Origin: Mesorhizobium sp.
GTDB taxonomy: Bacteria > Pseudomonadota > Alphaproteobacteria > Rhizobiales > Rhizobiaceae
Reading direction: 5' to 3'
Assembly (NCBI GenBank): GCA_004963905.1
Contig: SUGL01000022.1
Coordinates: 59,098-123,097 of the forward strand
DNA length: 64,000 nucleotides
Within the stretch, counting starts at the first letter, position 1. Each line of letters opens with the position of its first letter. The translations under genes and the position numbers were made by a program. Below are positions 20,060 to 28,915 of the stretch, piece by piece. A model generated the notes under the pieces. The model was not told where the DNA came from, made no database searches, and worked only from the letters and a program-made list of their open reading frames with translations.

Positions 20060-20757
20060 TACGCGCGCCTCCTGCGCAGCGCCTCAAGCCAGAAATCGGC
20101 GTCCTCGTAGTCGGTGGGATCAGCGTGCCCGGCGAGATGGAACGCTTCGCGCCGCTCGACGCAGGTCCCGCATCGTCCGCAGTGACGCACGCCGCCCTTG
20201 TAACAGGACCAGGTCTCAGCAAACGGGGTGCCGTATCTTGCGCCATCCGCAACAATGTCAGCTTTTCCGAGATTCACATACGGTGCATAGAGGCGTATCT
20301 GCGCATAGCCGTCGAGCGCGCGGTCTTGCATTGTCTGGAAAGCTTCAATGAAGGCCGGACGGCAATCGGGATAGATGAAATGGTCCCCACCATGCACGGC
20401 CGCCGCCACCGCTTCGGCGCTGTGGGCGGCGGCGAGACCGAAGGCGATTGCCAACATGATGGCATTGCGGTTCGGCACCACCGTAATCTTCATCGTGTCT
20501 TCGGCGTAGTGGCCGTCCGGCACGTCGATACTGCTAGTCAGCGCTGAGCCGGAAAGGCCACGGCCAATTTCGCCGATGTCGATGATCTGGTGCGGGACCT
20601 TCAGTCGCTGCGCGCAAAGAGCGGCGAAGCCCAATTCCTTCCTGTGCCGTTGGCCATAGTCGAAAGATAGAAGGCCGGTGAGTTCGTGCTCCGCTGCCAC
20701 CATGTGAGCAAGGGAAACGGAGTCCAATCCGCCAGAGCAGACGGCGAGAGTCTTCAT
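20059..20757 (-). CDS. queC: 7-cyano-7-deazaguanine synthase
   Basis: The 232-residue product is the ATP-dependent PreQ0 synthase. The PP-loop SGGLDSVSLAH lies at residues 9-19, and four late cysteines in SCYKGGVRHCGRCGTCVERR match the zinc site. I start at MKTLAVCSGG (20757), preceded by GGTATCC and lying downstream of 20 poorly conserved codons. It is first in queC-queD-queE. Neither folE nor queF is in the window, so the cassette alone would produce PreQ0 from a pterin precursor made elsewhere. Confidence 0.95.
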   Translation of the reverse strand: MKTLAVCSGGLDSVSLAHMVAAEHELTGLLSFDYGQRHRKELGFAALCAQRLKVPHQIIDIGEIGRGLSGSALTSSIDVPDGHYAEDTMKITVVPNRNAIMLAIAFGLAAAHSAEAVAAAVHGGDHFIYPDCRPAFIEAFQTMQDRALDGYAQIRLYAPYVNLGKADIVADGARYGTPFAETWSCYKGGVRHCGRCGTCVERREAFHLAGHADPTDYEDADFWLEALRRRRA

Positions 20758-21099
20758 CATTGGTATCCTTGTTTTGACCGGGTAAGGCTGCGACCGGAGA
20801 TTTCTCTGCGCCCCCACTACTCCAGCGACTCAGTTTTGTGAACCGGGAGAATTTGCGCTCAGCCCGATTGGAACGGGAGTGCGTCGCGTCCAACACGCGT
20901 GATCAATAAAAGTTGAGCGCTTCAGCAGTTTGTTTCGCATCGCGCCAACTTTCGCAACCTGCTGTCCGATCGTCGACTTCGAGACAAGGTGATGTTCGGC
21001 CGACATCGGCTGACTCTTAATTAAGCCGCAGAACACATGTTGGCTTTCTGGCCTTCGCTTGTGCGGTTGGCGAGGGCGACATGGATGCCAGCAAATTTG
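20758..21099. other. Intergenic stretch upstream of queC
   Basis: No gene, riboswitch-like PreQ1 aptamer or NifA site could be recognised. The right end merges into the IS630-type remnant. Confidence 0.45.
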
Positions 21100-21271
21100 A
21101 CATTGGCGACATCCGCCTGGAGAACCCTGCGCGGCGCGATTGAGGCCGCAGGCGAGCCTGCTCTAACTGCCGCCCTACAGTCCCGACTTCAATCCGATTG
21201 AGAACGCCTTCGCCCAACCTAAGGCGCTGCTGCGAGCAAAGGCCGAGATAACCATCAAGGCTCTATGGGAC
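21100..21271 (+). mobile_element. IS630-family transposase remnant, left piece
   Basis: The frame LPPYSPDFNPIENAFAQ then KALLRAKAEITIKALWD (about 21166-21271) is the C-terminal catalytic region of IS630 transposases, with the final acidic residue in the PIE of DFNPIEN. Upstream the frame is broken (AIEAAGE in another frame). The piece ends exactly at the inserted IS3-type element, and the rest resumes at 22530. Confidence 0.8.
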
Positions 21272-22529
21272 TGACGTTGCCCCAGCAGTTTTGAGTTCGT
21301 TTCCGGCGTGGGTTGTGCCCTGCTGGGCGGGTGAAGCGACGGGCGCTGGCGCGGAGCCTTTGGCATAGCGCAGCGCGAGCGACCGTCGCGGATTGAAGGT
21401 GCTGGCGAACTTGGCCGGGGTCTGCCAGGGGGGAGTGCGGCCGCGCGGTGTTGTAGTCGGCGTGCCACAGGGCGATGGCTACGCGCGCCTGAGCCAGCGA
21501 GGTGAACAGCGTCTCGTTGAGCAGTTCATCGCGCAGTCGGCCGTTGAAGCTCTCGATGAAGCCATTCTGCATCGGCTTGCCGGGCGCAATGTAATGCCAT
21601 TCGACGCGGTTCTGATCCGCCCAGGAGAGGATGGCGTTCGAGGTGAACTCGCTGCCATTGTCGCTGACGATCATCCTGGGCCGGCCCCGCTCGGTGATGA
21701 GCCGTCCAATTCGCGGGCAACCCGCATGCCCGAGAGAGACGTATCAACGATGAGTGCGAGGCACTCTCTCGTGCAGTCGTCGACGACGGCCAGGATGCGG
21801 AAGCGGCGCCCGTCGGTGAGCTGGTCCGATACGAAGTCGAGCGACCAGCGCTCGTCGGGCCTCAGCGGCACCAGCATCGGCGCCCTGGTCCCGATCGCCC
21901 GCTTGCGGCCGCCACGGCGGCGACGGCGAGCTTCTCCTCCCGATAGAGCCGGAACAGCTTCTTGTGGTTCACGACCAGGCCCTCCCGCCTCAGCATCACG
22001 AGAAGACGCCGGTAGCCGAACCGGCGACGCTCCTGCGCGATCGGCCTTCATCCGCTCGCGAACCTCGCGGTCGTCCGGCCTGCTGGTCTGGTAGCGAACC
22101 GTCATGCGGCAACAGCCGATGGCTTTACACGCCCGCCGTTCGCTCATCCCGAAGCCTTCCTTCAGGCGAGCGACAGCTTTCCGCTTGGCGGCGGGCGTCA
22201 CCATTTCTTTCCCACAAGGTCCTTCAACGCGGCATTGTCGAGCATGGCGTCGGCCAAAAGCCGCTTCAGGCGCGTGTTCTCGTCCTCCAGCGCCTTCAGG
22301 TCGCCGAGCCTCGGTGACATCCATCCCGCCGAAGCGGGCCTTCCAATTGTAGATCGAGGCGTCGCTGACCCCGTGCTTGCGGCACAGATCGCCAACCGAT
22401 ACCCCGGCCTCGTGTTTCTTCAAAATTCCGATGATCTGCTCTTCAGAGAAGCGGCTGCGTTTCATGTCCTGGTCCTCTGGATGGGCCAGAACGAACTTCA
22501 AACCGGATTAGATCAGAGGGGCAAGGTCA
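21272..22529 (-). mobile_element. Degenerate IS3-family element (IS407-like) with transposase broken by frameshifts
   Basis: The element begins TGACGTTGCCCC and, on the other strand, TGACCTTGCCCC, imperfect terminal inverted repeats. GGAC is present on both sides (21268-21271 and 22530-22533), a 4-bp target duplication. Orientation is minus. OrfA starts at 22465 (MKRSRFSEEQIIGILKKHEA) and shifts frame before KALEDENTRLKRLLADAML. OrfB (MVTPAAKRKAVARLKEGFG onward) carries DDE-domain pieces DERWSLDFVSDQ, VDDCTRECL and, in another frame, MIVSDNGSEFTS and GFIESFNGRLRDELLNE. At least three frameshifts beyond the programmed one make it inactive. Confidence 0.85.
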
Positions 22530-22618
22530 GGACGCCTCGGCGCGGTCGTCGACCTCTTCACCCCAGCCGAATGTGCCAACTACTTCAAAGCCGCAGGATA
22601 TGACCTGGATCAGATAGG
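22530..22618 (+). mobile_element. IS630-family transposase remnant, right piece
   Basis: Directly after the IS3-type element the plus-strand frame reads VVDLFTPAECANYFKAAGY, the typical IS630 transposase C-terminus, and ends near 22618. With the left piece it shows that the IS3-type element jumped into an IS630-type element. A one-base indel at the junction means the IS630 frame was already damaged or has decayed since. Confidence 0.75.
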
Positions 22619-22677
22619 ACGTGCTCCAATGGTTTACACCTGACACAGGAGTCCGGCCCCCACAACCGTTTCGCAAT

Positions 22678-22703
22678 GAGGAGCAGCGCTGCCGCTGCTC
22701 CTC
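22678..22703 (-). terminator. Hairpin downstream of the luciferase-like gene
   Basis: GAGGAGCAGCG, loop CTGC, then CGCTGCTCCTC forms a perfect 11-bp stem, starting 16 nt after the stop of the gene ending at 22720. No clear U-run follows on the minus strand, so it may act as an mRNA-end stabiliser as well as a terminator. Confidence 0.55.
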
Positions 22704-22719
22704 CAATCACACGACGGAT

Positions 22720-23754
22720 TCACGATGCGGCAACTCGAGCCATGATTTCGGATCCAATGGCCGATGCGGTGTATAGTGAGGCATCCAGCGGCAAATCCCC
22801 AAATGCCAGTTGACACAGAAGATAATTAGCACCTGCCTCTTCCAGCTGATCAAGGAGAGCTTTTCGGACAGAATCTGCCGTTCCCACGACGCACAATTCA
22901 CTTTCAATTGCTGCATCGAAGTTCAAAGGCAAGTTTGGTGGAGTGGAAATGGCATTTAGTTCGTATAGAAATTTGAAGCTATTGAGCCATCGTTCATAGG
23001 CAGGTGCTGCGAGCAAATACGCATCTGTTTCAGAACGCCCTATCACCACCATTCGGAGCAATCCAAGAAATGGCGCTTGCTGGCCAATGTCAGCATCGTG
23101 AATTCGGGCGGCGCGGAACGCGTCGGTAACGCTGCGAACAGAAGTGGAAGGTCCGACGCAGGCGATGTTTGCCCCATTCGCAGCGGCCCAGCTAGCCGGC
23201 TCGGGTCGATTGGTGGCGATCCATGTCGGCGGACGGGGATATTGGTGAGGTCTCAACGTCAGCGGAACATCTTTCAACTCAAAGTGGCGGCCCTGATAAG
23301 AAAGCGTCCCGCCTTTCATCGCATTGATGAGAATCTCACTGGCCTCCGCATACTGTTCTGGTGCTGCTTCTACAGCAACCCCGAAGTATCCCAATTCAGT
23401 GGGAGCAGAGCCGCGCCCTATGCCGAGTTCAAGCCTGCCGCCGCTCAACTGATCAAGCATGCAGATCTCCTCGAAGGCACGCAGCGGATGATAGAGCGCA
23501 AGTAGCATTACCATGGGACCAACACGAAGACTGCGGGTTCGCTGGGCGACGCTCGCTAAGAACAAATTCGGTGATGGACCTCTGCCATGCGGCGTACAGT
23601 GGTGCTCGGCGAGATGATACGCATAAAAGCCATAGCCATCGCACGCTTCTGCTAGGCTCAGCCGATCTGCATATTGTTGTGCGATGTCATCGCCGTTTTC
23701 GTCCAGATGATCGAAGATGCCGAAGGTCAGGCCCGAAGCGGAAATTTTCTTCAA
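22720..23754 (-). CDS. Luciferase-like FMN-dependent monooxygenase (LLM class)
   Basis: The 344-residue product has the bacterial-luciferase (TIM-barrel) fold of flavin monooxygenases. Family segments include FYAYHLAEHHCTPHGRGPSPN near residue 42, LYHPLRAFEEICMLDQLSGG near residue 86 and LELGIGRGSAPTELGYFG just after. It lies 71 nt downstream of hisC on the same strand, and a hairpin follows it. A hisC-like plus luciferase-like pair (y4wE-y4wF) in Rhizobium sp. NGR234 has been linked to indole-3-acetic acid synthesis; this pair may be its counterpart, which I infer from order and family only. A different LLM protein is encoded at 30959-32011. Confidence 0.85.
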   Translation of the reverse strand: MKKISASGLTFGIFDHLDENGDDIAQQYADRLSLAEACDGYGFYAYHLAEHHCTPHGRGPSPNLFLASVAQRTRSLRVGPMVMLLALYHPLRAFEEICMLDQLSGGRLELGIGRGSAPTELGYFGVAVEAAPEQYAEASEILINAMKGGTLSYQGRHFELKDVPLTLRPHQYPRPPTWIATNRPEPASWAAANGANIACVGPSTSVRSVTDAFRAARIHDADIGQQAPFLGLLRMVVIGRSETDAYLLAAPAYERWLNSFKFLYELNAISTPPNLPLNFDAAIESELCVVGTADSVRKALLDQLEEAGANYLLCQLAFGDLPLDASLYTASAIGSEIMARVAAS

Positions 23755-23825
23755 TTAATTGTTCTCCAAATTACCTATATTTATTCGCTAATCATCATAG
23801 CTCACGACATATCATTACTTGATGC

Positions 23826-24956
23826 TTAATGTGAATCGACTTCATGCTTGTGAGCACCGCGATCCTTCTTAAAGTTCATACAGACGCGTTCGGCGGCAGC
23901 AAGGAATTTGTCCATCTGCTCTGTGGTGCCAATGCTGACGCGAATACAGTTCTTCAAATCTACGTCAGGAAAGCTGGCGATGAGGATCGCCTGCTCTTTC
24001 AACGCGGCTTGCCAGCATGAGCCCTCCTGTCCCGCCGGCACACGGGCCAGCAAAAAGTTTGCGTGGGAGGGTGTTACGGAAAAGCCAAGTTGCAACAGCG
24101 CCAGGGTCACTCGCTGTCGTTCATGCTTGATGTGCCTGTGGTTCTCTTCGTAGGCGTGGCGATGCGCAAGAATGCTTTTCCCGACCGCCTGCCCGATCAC
24201 GTTCATGTTGAAGACATTCTGGATGTTGCGCAGCCTGCCAATGATTTCTGGGTGACCGAAACCGAAGCCGACTCGCACGCCAGCGGCAGCATAGCTCTTT
24301 GAAAAAGTCCTCAAGATCAAAAGATTCGGATGTCTATTGACGAGGCGCAGGGCATTGTCGGGTGCGAAGTCAACGTAGGCCTCATCCAAGACGACCAAGC
24401 GATCTGCTTGCTCCACAAGGCGTTCGATTTCGGCCACCGGCACGAATGTTCCGGTCGGATTGTTCGGATTAGCCAACAGAATGAACTTCGCGTCTTTTGC
24501 GGGGCCGGACAGCAGTTTTTCTATCGGCAGGGGATGAGCTTCGCTCGATGCGATTTCGAGAAACTCGGCACCCTGCAACATGGCAAGTTTACGGTTGAAC
24601 GAAAATCCGGGCGACAGCATTGCCACTCTATCTCCTGGGGCGAGGAAAGCTCTGTAGATGAGTCCGAGCAGCTCCGACGAACCGTTGCCGGCAATCACCT
24701 GATCTTTGGAAAATCCGTAAGCATCGGAGGCAGCTGCCCTTAAGCTGAGATTGTCGTCTTCCGGATAAAGATACTGGTGTTCGATCGCAGCAATTGCACT
24801 TTGCATTACGCTCTTCGGCAACGGAAACGGGTTCTCGTTCGTATTTAGCTTAACGCAGTTTGCATCCGTCGCTGGTCCGTTGGACGAGAGAGCATCTAAT
24901 TTGCTGGCCACCGGCGAAAAAAGCGAAAGCACGGTCTTCAGTTTTGCATCGCACAT
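23826..24956 (-). CDS. hisC: Histidinol-phosphate aminotransferase-like protein
   Basis: The 376-residue product is a fold-type I PLP aminotransferase of the HisC group. LNTNENPFPLPKSV near residue 38 is the N-terminal signature, LANPNNPTG and VLDEAYVDFA bind the cofactor ring, and the PLP lysine is in LRTFSKSYAAAGVRVGFG. GGAGAAG precedes the start by about 6 nt. Histidine genes are otherwise absent, and the downstream neighbour is a luciferase-like monooxygenase, so a specialised role such as aromatic amino acid transamination is plausible. IS21 debris lies directly upstream and may have displaced the native promoter. Confidence 0.88.
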   Translation of the reverse strand: MCDAKLKTVLSLFSPVASKLDALSSNGPATDANCVKLNTNENPFPLPKSVMQSAIAAIEHQYLYPEDDNLSLRAAASDAYGFSKDQVIAGNGSSELLGLIYRAFLAPGDRVAMLSPGFSFNRKLAMLQGAEFLEIASSEAHPLPIEKLLSGPAKDAKFILLANPNNPTGTFVPVAEIERLVEQADRLVVLDEAYVDFAPDNALRLVNRHPNLLILRTFSKSYAAAGVRVGFGFGHPEIIGRLRNIQNVFNMNVIGQAVGKSILAHRHAYEENHRHIKHERQRVTLALLQLGFSVTPSHANFLLARVPAGQEGSCWQAALKEQAILIASFPDVDLKNCIRVSIGTTEQMDKFLAAAERVCMNFKKDRGAHKHEVDSH

Positions 24957-25059
24957 GTTCTTCTCCGTTTTTCAGTCCCGCAGGGCATGTGACATGAGGC
25001 AATCGTTGATCGTGACTTGATCGACGTTCGGCTATATCAGCGCTGCCTTCCCACCCTGG

Positions 25060-25361
25060 TGGGGATCGCCGACCACGGTTTGGATTTGACACCGGGAAGC
25101 TGTCGAGAACCTGATGACGACCCAACGTTTGGCCGACGGCCGATTCGGCGCAACAGACGGTGTTTCAACATCGCATCGTCCTCAAAGCCGCATGCAGGGC
25201 CTGCACGACAGCCCGTCTCCAGCGCCCGCAGATAGGTGGAAGCCGAAGTCTTGCCGAACCTCAGTTGCTCTGCCACCTTGGCCCACCGGACTGCCCTGTT
25301 TATGGGTCAGGCGCAGGATATCTCTGACGCTCGTTCGTCTTGCTTGCTTCCGTCTTGGCAT
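25060..25361 (-). mobile_element. IS21-family istA 5' remnant
   Basis: From 25361 the minus strand begins MPRRKQARRTSVRDILRLTH, the usual IstA N-terminus, then shifts frame to VAEQLRFGKTSASTYLRA and DDAMLKHRLLRRIGRRPNV. The helix-turn-helix region is recognisable but broken, the integrase core is missing and no istB is present. It lies about 100 bases upstream of hisC. Confidence 0.65.
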
Positions 25362-25752
25362 GGGCTCTCTCGGTTTGCTGATGAGAGAGCCAAATACCGG
25401 CTCATCTGAGCATGAGACGCAGGCCTGACGATATGGAGCGTCGCTGGTGGCGCGCGTAGCCGAGAGGGTTCGCCTCGCTGGCGGGGCATGCAAGACGGCG
25501 CACCTCCTTAGCCATCCTGTCCCATCGTCTCAGATCGTGAGGCGCACCTTATAGTCGGTGAGGAGATCTTGCAGGGTCAGGTTACGCCCTAGCGCTTAAG
25601 GTTGTTGGTCGCACCGAGCAAGCGCGGGACCTGTCGACGGACAACAGCGGTGCCACTGCCGGCACTAGGTGTGAGCTTTCGAGAGGTTGTCCATTCGGAC
25701 CGGACCGAGGAGACTGGAGTTACCACGCTTCAGCATCCATCGGAGGGTCCGA
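25362..25752. other. Stretch between IS remnants, no gene recognised
   Basis: It contains the left flank of the IS481-type transposase gene. I could not identify matching terminal inverted repeats with confidence. Confidence 0.4.
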
Positions 25753-26706
25753 ATGAACATCCACAAGAATGCCCGTCTCACACCGCTGCGTCGAGAGGAG
25801 ATGGCGTTATCGGTGATAGAAGGCGCTTTTTCCAAAGCCCATGCGGCGCGCGTCTATGGCGTGTCGGCCAAGATCGTGGCGCGCTGGGTCGAGCGCTATA
25901 AGACCAAAGGGCGGGCCGGCATGGTCGACCGCTCGTCGCGGCCCACCGTCATGCCGAGCCTGACCGAACAGTCCGTGGCCGAGCGCATCGCAGCCTTGCG
26001 TCGCCAGCGGCTGACCGGCAAGCACATCGCCCATGAGGTCGGCGTCTCGCCCGCCACCGTCAGCCGGGTTCTCAAGCGTGCCGGGCTGTCGCGGCTCAGG
26101 GATATCGAGCCGGCCGAACCGGTCCGGCGCTACGAGCGGGAGCATCCCGGCGAGATGATCCATATCGACATCAAGAAGCTCGGCCGCTTCAGCCAAGTCG
26201 GCCATCGTATCACCGGCGATCCGCAAAAGGGCAAGTCGCGCGGCGCCGGCTGGGAGTTCGTCCATGTCTGCATCGACGACGCGTCCCGCATCGCCTTCTC
26301 GCAAATCCTGCCCGACGAGAAAAAGGAGTGCGCCATCGCCTTCCTCAAGGCCGCGGTCGCCTATTACGCCAGCCTCGGCGTCACGATAGCCCGCGTCATG
26401 ACCGACAACGGCTCCTGCTACAGATCAAAGGCCTTCGCCAAGGCCTGCCGCGATCTCGGCCTCAAGCACGTCACGACAAGACCCTATACGCCCAAGACCA
26501 ATGGCAAGGCCGAGCGCTTCATCCAGACAGCACTGCGCGAATGGGCCTACGCCATTGCCTATCCGACATCCGATCATCGTGCCGCCGAACTGCCTGTCTG
26601 GCTGCACAGATACAATTGGCATCGTCCACATGGCAGCCTAAAGTCAAAAACGCCTATCAGTCGCCTCGCCCTGATCGAGGACAACCTGTTGAAGCTCCAC
26701 AACTAG
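25753..26706 (+). CDS. IS481-family transposase, apparently intact
   Basis: The 317-residue product has an N-terminal helix-turn-helix (HAARVYGVSAKIVARWVERY near residue 32) and an rve-type DDE core. The catalytic residues are in MIHIDIKKLGRF, VMTDNGSCYRS and KTNGKAERFIQTALREW. I start at MNIHKNARLTPLRRE because this is the standard N-terminus; an ATG at 25687 is upstream. It directly abuts the asnB remnant on its right, so its insertion may have removed the asnB 3' end. Confidence 0.9.
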   Translation: MNIHKNARLTPLRREEMALSVIEGAFSKAHAARVYGVSAKIVARWVERYKTKGRAGMVDRSSRPTVMPSLTEQSVAERIAALRRQRLTGKHIAHEVGVSPATVSRVLKRAGLSRLRDIEPAEPVRRYEREHPGEMIHIDIKKLGRFSQVGHRITGDPQKGKSRGAGWEFVHVCIDDASRIAFSQILPDEKKECAIAFLKAAVAYYASLGVTIARVMTDNGSCYRSKAFAKACRDLGLKHVTTRPYTPKTNGKAERFIQTALREWAYAIAYPTSDHRAAELPVWLHRYNWHRPHGSLKSKTPISRLALIEDNLLKLHN

Positions 26707-27230
26707 GTCGTCCAGCATCACAGTGAACCGCGTACGTAGTATTTTGTCGTAGGCGGCATTCTGGATAGCCGGATACGGGCTCTTCACCCGCTGCACCACC
26801 GATTGCGGGATGATGTCGCGAGAAACATTCACGGATTTCGTGAAAAAAGTGTACCCGCCGAAGAGCCCTACTCGCGGGGGCGGTGCAGCACCACCTCGGT
26901 GTCACTGCTCGTGTTCATGCGATGGACTAGGCCGGCCAGCTGTTGACGCAGCTCGCGGTAGTTGTAAGTCTCACCCGTGTAGACGAGCACCAAGTCAGGT
27001 CGGCCATCCCCCTGGAGCATCCTCGGCTGGCGGCCGCCCTGGATATCGATGATTGCCAGGCGGTGGTGTCCCAGCGCCGCAGGCCCGCCGATCCAAGTCC
27101 CCTCGTCGTCCGGACCGTGGTTCGCTATGGTGGCCGTCATATCGGCAAGCTCCCTTCGCGCATCGGGACCTCCGAGGTCTCGATTGAAGTCGATCCATTC
27201 ACAGATGCCGCACAGGTTATGTCGCCGCAT
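26707..27230 (-). pseudogene. asnB: Collapsed glutamine-dependent asparagine synthetase
   Basis: The minus strand from 27230 reads LCGICEWIDFNRDLG, the class II glutamine-amidotransferase start, and continues through NHGPDDEGTW and LGHHRLAIIDIQGGRQPRM to SSDTEVVL. It then jumps to LFGGYTFF and on to RDIIPQSVVQRVKSPYP near the end of the synthetase domain. Most of the synthetase domain is deleted. The codon that should be the initiating ATG before the catalytic Cys is CTG at 27215, so the usual start is lost too. IS481 sits at its 3' end. Confidence 0.75.
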
Positions 27231-27238
27231 TTGGGCGA

Positions 27239-27254
27239 AGCAGATATAAGGCCA
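27239..27254 (-). promoter_or_regulatory. Sigma-54-type promoter upstream of asnB remnant
   Basis: The minus strand reads TGGCCTTATATCTGCT with GG-N10-GC spacing, a partial match to the -24/-12 consensus (the -12 is CTGC rather than TTGC). Together with the perfect NifA site about 60 bp upstream it suggests the former asnB was a symbiotic, NifA-controlled gene. Confidence 0.5.
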
Positions 27255-27313
27255 GTGGGAAACCATCGAGGCAAAGTGACGGATCTAGCCCAGCTACGAT
27301 CCGCATCCGACAT

Positions 27314-27329
27314 TGTCGGACATCGGACA
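27314..27329. promoter_or_regulatory. NifA upstream activator site (asnB remnant)
   Basis: TGTCGGACATCGGACA is a perfect TGT-N10-ACA. The flanking 80 bases resemble positions 86-150 of this window, where the same site has one changed half. Confidence 0.7.
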
Positions 27330-27891
27330 GCACCGCGATTCGCTGCATAGGAAGCCTGGAGTCGCGATTTCCCCTGGGGGAATCAGCGCATGAAAGGAGA
27401 GCTGGGTCGTGTCTGCCGAAATGAGAAATTGCTCCCCCTTATTGCATCACCGAGGAATGTTACCCAGCGCGATAGACGGACATGCCCTATCTCCCCCCGT
27501 TGCAGCTGAGGGAGATAGGGGCCAGCTCTTCATTCAACCCTCATGGAGGATGATCAGCCCAGCCATTTCCATGCGCCGGCCTTCACAAGCCGTGCACCAT
27601 TCAGGTTCTTTTCCTTGAAGCGCGACGATCCTTGTCAGACGTCGCAACACTTGCTGCCGAGAGCACGAGCTCTTCCTCGAGCATGCCTTGATCTGCGCCT
27701 CGAACGGCTCGCACATGCTGGGTTTCAACGACTTCGCAGAGGTTGATATTCTGCAGTGACTTCGTCTCGCTGCTGCACGGCATTGACGCTGGGAGCCATG
27801 CTCGCGTGGCGCAATTGTGCTGAAGCCGGTGCCCACGGCAACGTTTCTTAACCCGCCCCAGATCCTGGCGTTTGGCTATTTCCGACATTCG
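27330..27891. other. Stretch without a recognised gene
   Basis: About 560 bases between the asnB promoter and the prx NifA site. Small minus-strand frames near 27534-27836 have no recognisable motif. Confidence 0.45.
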
Positions 27892-27907
27892 TGTCCGGCT
27901 TCGGACA
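27892..27907. promoter_or_regulatory. NifA upstream activator site for prx-rpoN
   Basis: TGTCCGGCTTCGGACA is a perfect TGT-N10-ACA, about 131 bp upstream of the -24 element at 28038. Confidence 0.82.
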
Positions 27908-28036
27908 AAGGCCGGGTTTGCCGAACGGAGTCGCACCCAATTTCCAGTGCTGCTTGAGCAATAATATCGACCGGCATTACTGCACAACACGAAAGTTGCT
28001 GCAAAAACCGAAGTGAACCCAAGGCATCGGGTCAAT

Positions 28037-28052
28037 TGGCATGGCGCTTGCG
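28037..28052 (+). promoter_or_regulatory. Sigma-54 promoter of prx-rpoN
   Basis: TGGCATGGCGCTTGCG matches TGGCACG-N4-TTGCW with exact spacing. Start of transcription would be near 28063, leaving a leader of about 250 nt before the peroxiredoxin gene. A short open frame (28094-28324) lies in the leader and overlaps the next start, but nothing supports it as a gene. Confidence 0.85.
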
Positions 28053-28313
28053 ACTCGGTCGATAGAACGCAGTCAAAATCACGGTTGCAGACCATGCCTA
28101 CCTCTCAAAGCTCGATAAAGCACGCGAGCAAAATTCCCCGTCTCCGCGGAAGCTCGTCGCCGTTAAACGTGCCTGCTCGGGGGCGGTCTTGCACAAGACC
28201 GGTCCGAGGCAACCACGCCAAGGCGCGAGGCTGCCGGAACTGTCGACCGAAGTCGATGCCGCTTCAGTTTAACCGAAAAATGCACCGTACCACTTTGGCC
28301 TGGAAGCAAATCA

Positions 28314-28847
28314 ATGACCTATAGAAAGAACGTTCCTCTCGTGACCTTTCGCACGCGTGTTCGCGATGAGTCGATCGGGGGGCCAAATCCTTATCAGTGG
28401 GAGAACAAGACCTCCGACGATTATTTCGGGGGCAAGCGCATCATCCTGTTCTCGCTGCCTGGCGCCTTCACCCCGACCTGCTCGACCTTCCAACTGCCCG
28501 ATTTCGAAAAACTCTATGATCAATTTCTGGAACTGCGAATTGACGCGATCTACTGCGTCTCGGTCAACGATGCTTTCGTCATGAATGCGTGGGGAAAGTC
28601 CTTGGGGCTGCAGAAGATCGAGCTGATCCCAGACGGGTCGGGCGAGTTCACGCGCAAAATGGGCATGCTGGTCGCGAAGGACAATCTGGGCTTTGGCATG
28701 CGCTCCTGGCGATACGCCGCTCTGATCGACGATGGCGTGGTGGAGCAGTGGTTCGAGGAGGAAGGCTTCTGTGACAACTGCGAGACGGACCCCTATGGCG
28801 TTTCATCCCCGCAAAACGTTCTCGACAAATTGAAGGCGGCGGCATGA
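28314..28847 (+). CDS. Peroxiredoxin (Prx5/AhpC-like, symbiotic PrxS type)
   Basis: The 177-residue product is a thiol peroxidase; the peroxidatic cysteine is in PGAFTPTCSTFQLPDFE near residue 56. Two further cysteines in EEGFCDNCETDPYG near residue 151 could act as resolving cysteines. It lies 68 nt upstream of rpoN on the same strand. A prxS-rpoN2 pair under NifA and RpoN control is known in Rhizobium etli, and the site pair upstream here fits that arrangement. It would protect nitrogen-fixing cells from peroxide. Confidence 0.9.
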   Translation: MTYRKNVPLVTFRTRVRDESIGGPNPYQWENKTSDDYFGGKRIILFSLPGAFTPTCSTFQLPDFEKLYDQFLELRIDAIYCVSVNDAFVMNAWGKSLGLQKIELIPDGSGEFTRKMGMLVAKDNLGFGMRSWRYAALIDDGVVEQWFEEEGFCDNCETDPYGVSSPQNVLDKLKAAA

Positions 28848-28915
28848 CCCAGAAGTGGAAAGTCTCACACAACCCAAGCACACACTAGAGCCTCCTCGGC
28901 AGATCACGGTTCAAC

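Noticed and set aside
20758-20870. PreQ1 riboswitch before queC
   Set aside because: No recognisable aptamer pattern.
24957-25100. Nod box upstream of hisC
   Set aside because: Only scattered short matches; the conserved blocks are not present in the right spacing.
27250-27266. Alternative -24/-12 element overlapping the first ATG of the asnB frame
   Set aside because: It has the spacing but lacks the TGC of the -12; the element at 27239-27254 fits better with its paralogue at 166-181.
28094-28324. Short plus frame in the prx leader
   Set aside because: No clear ribosome site or motif; kept only as a note in the leader finding.
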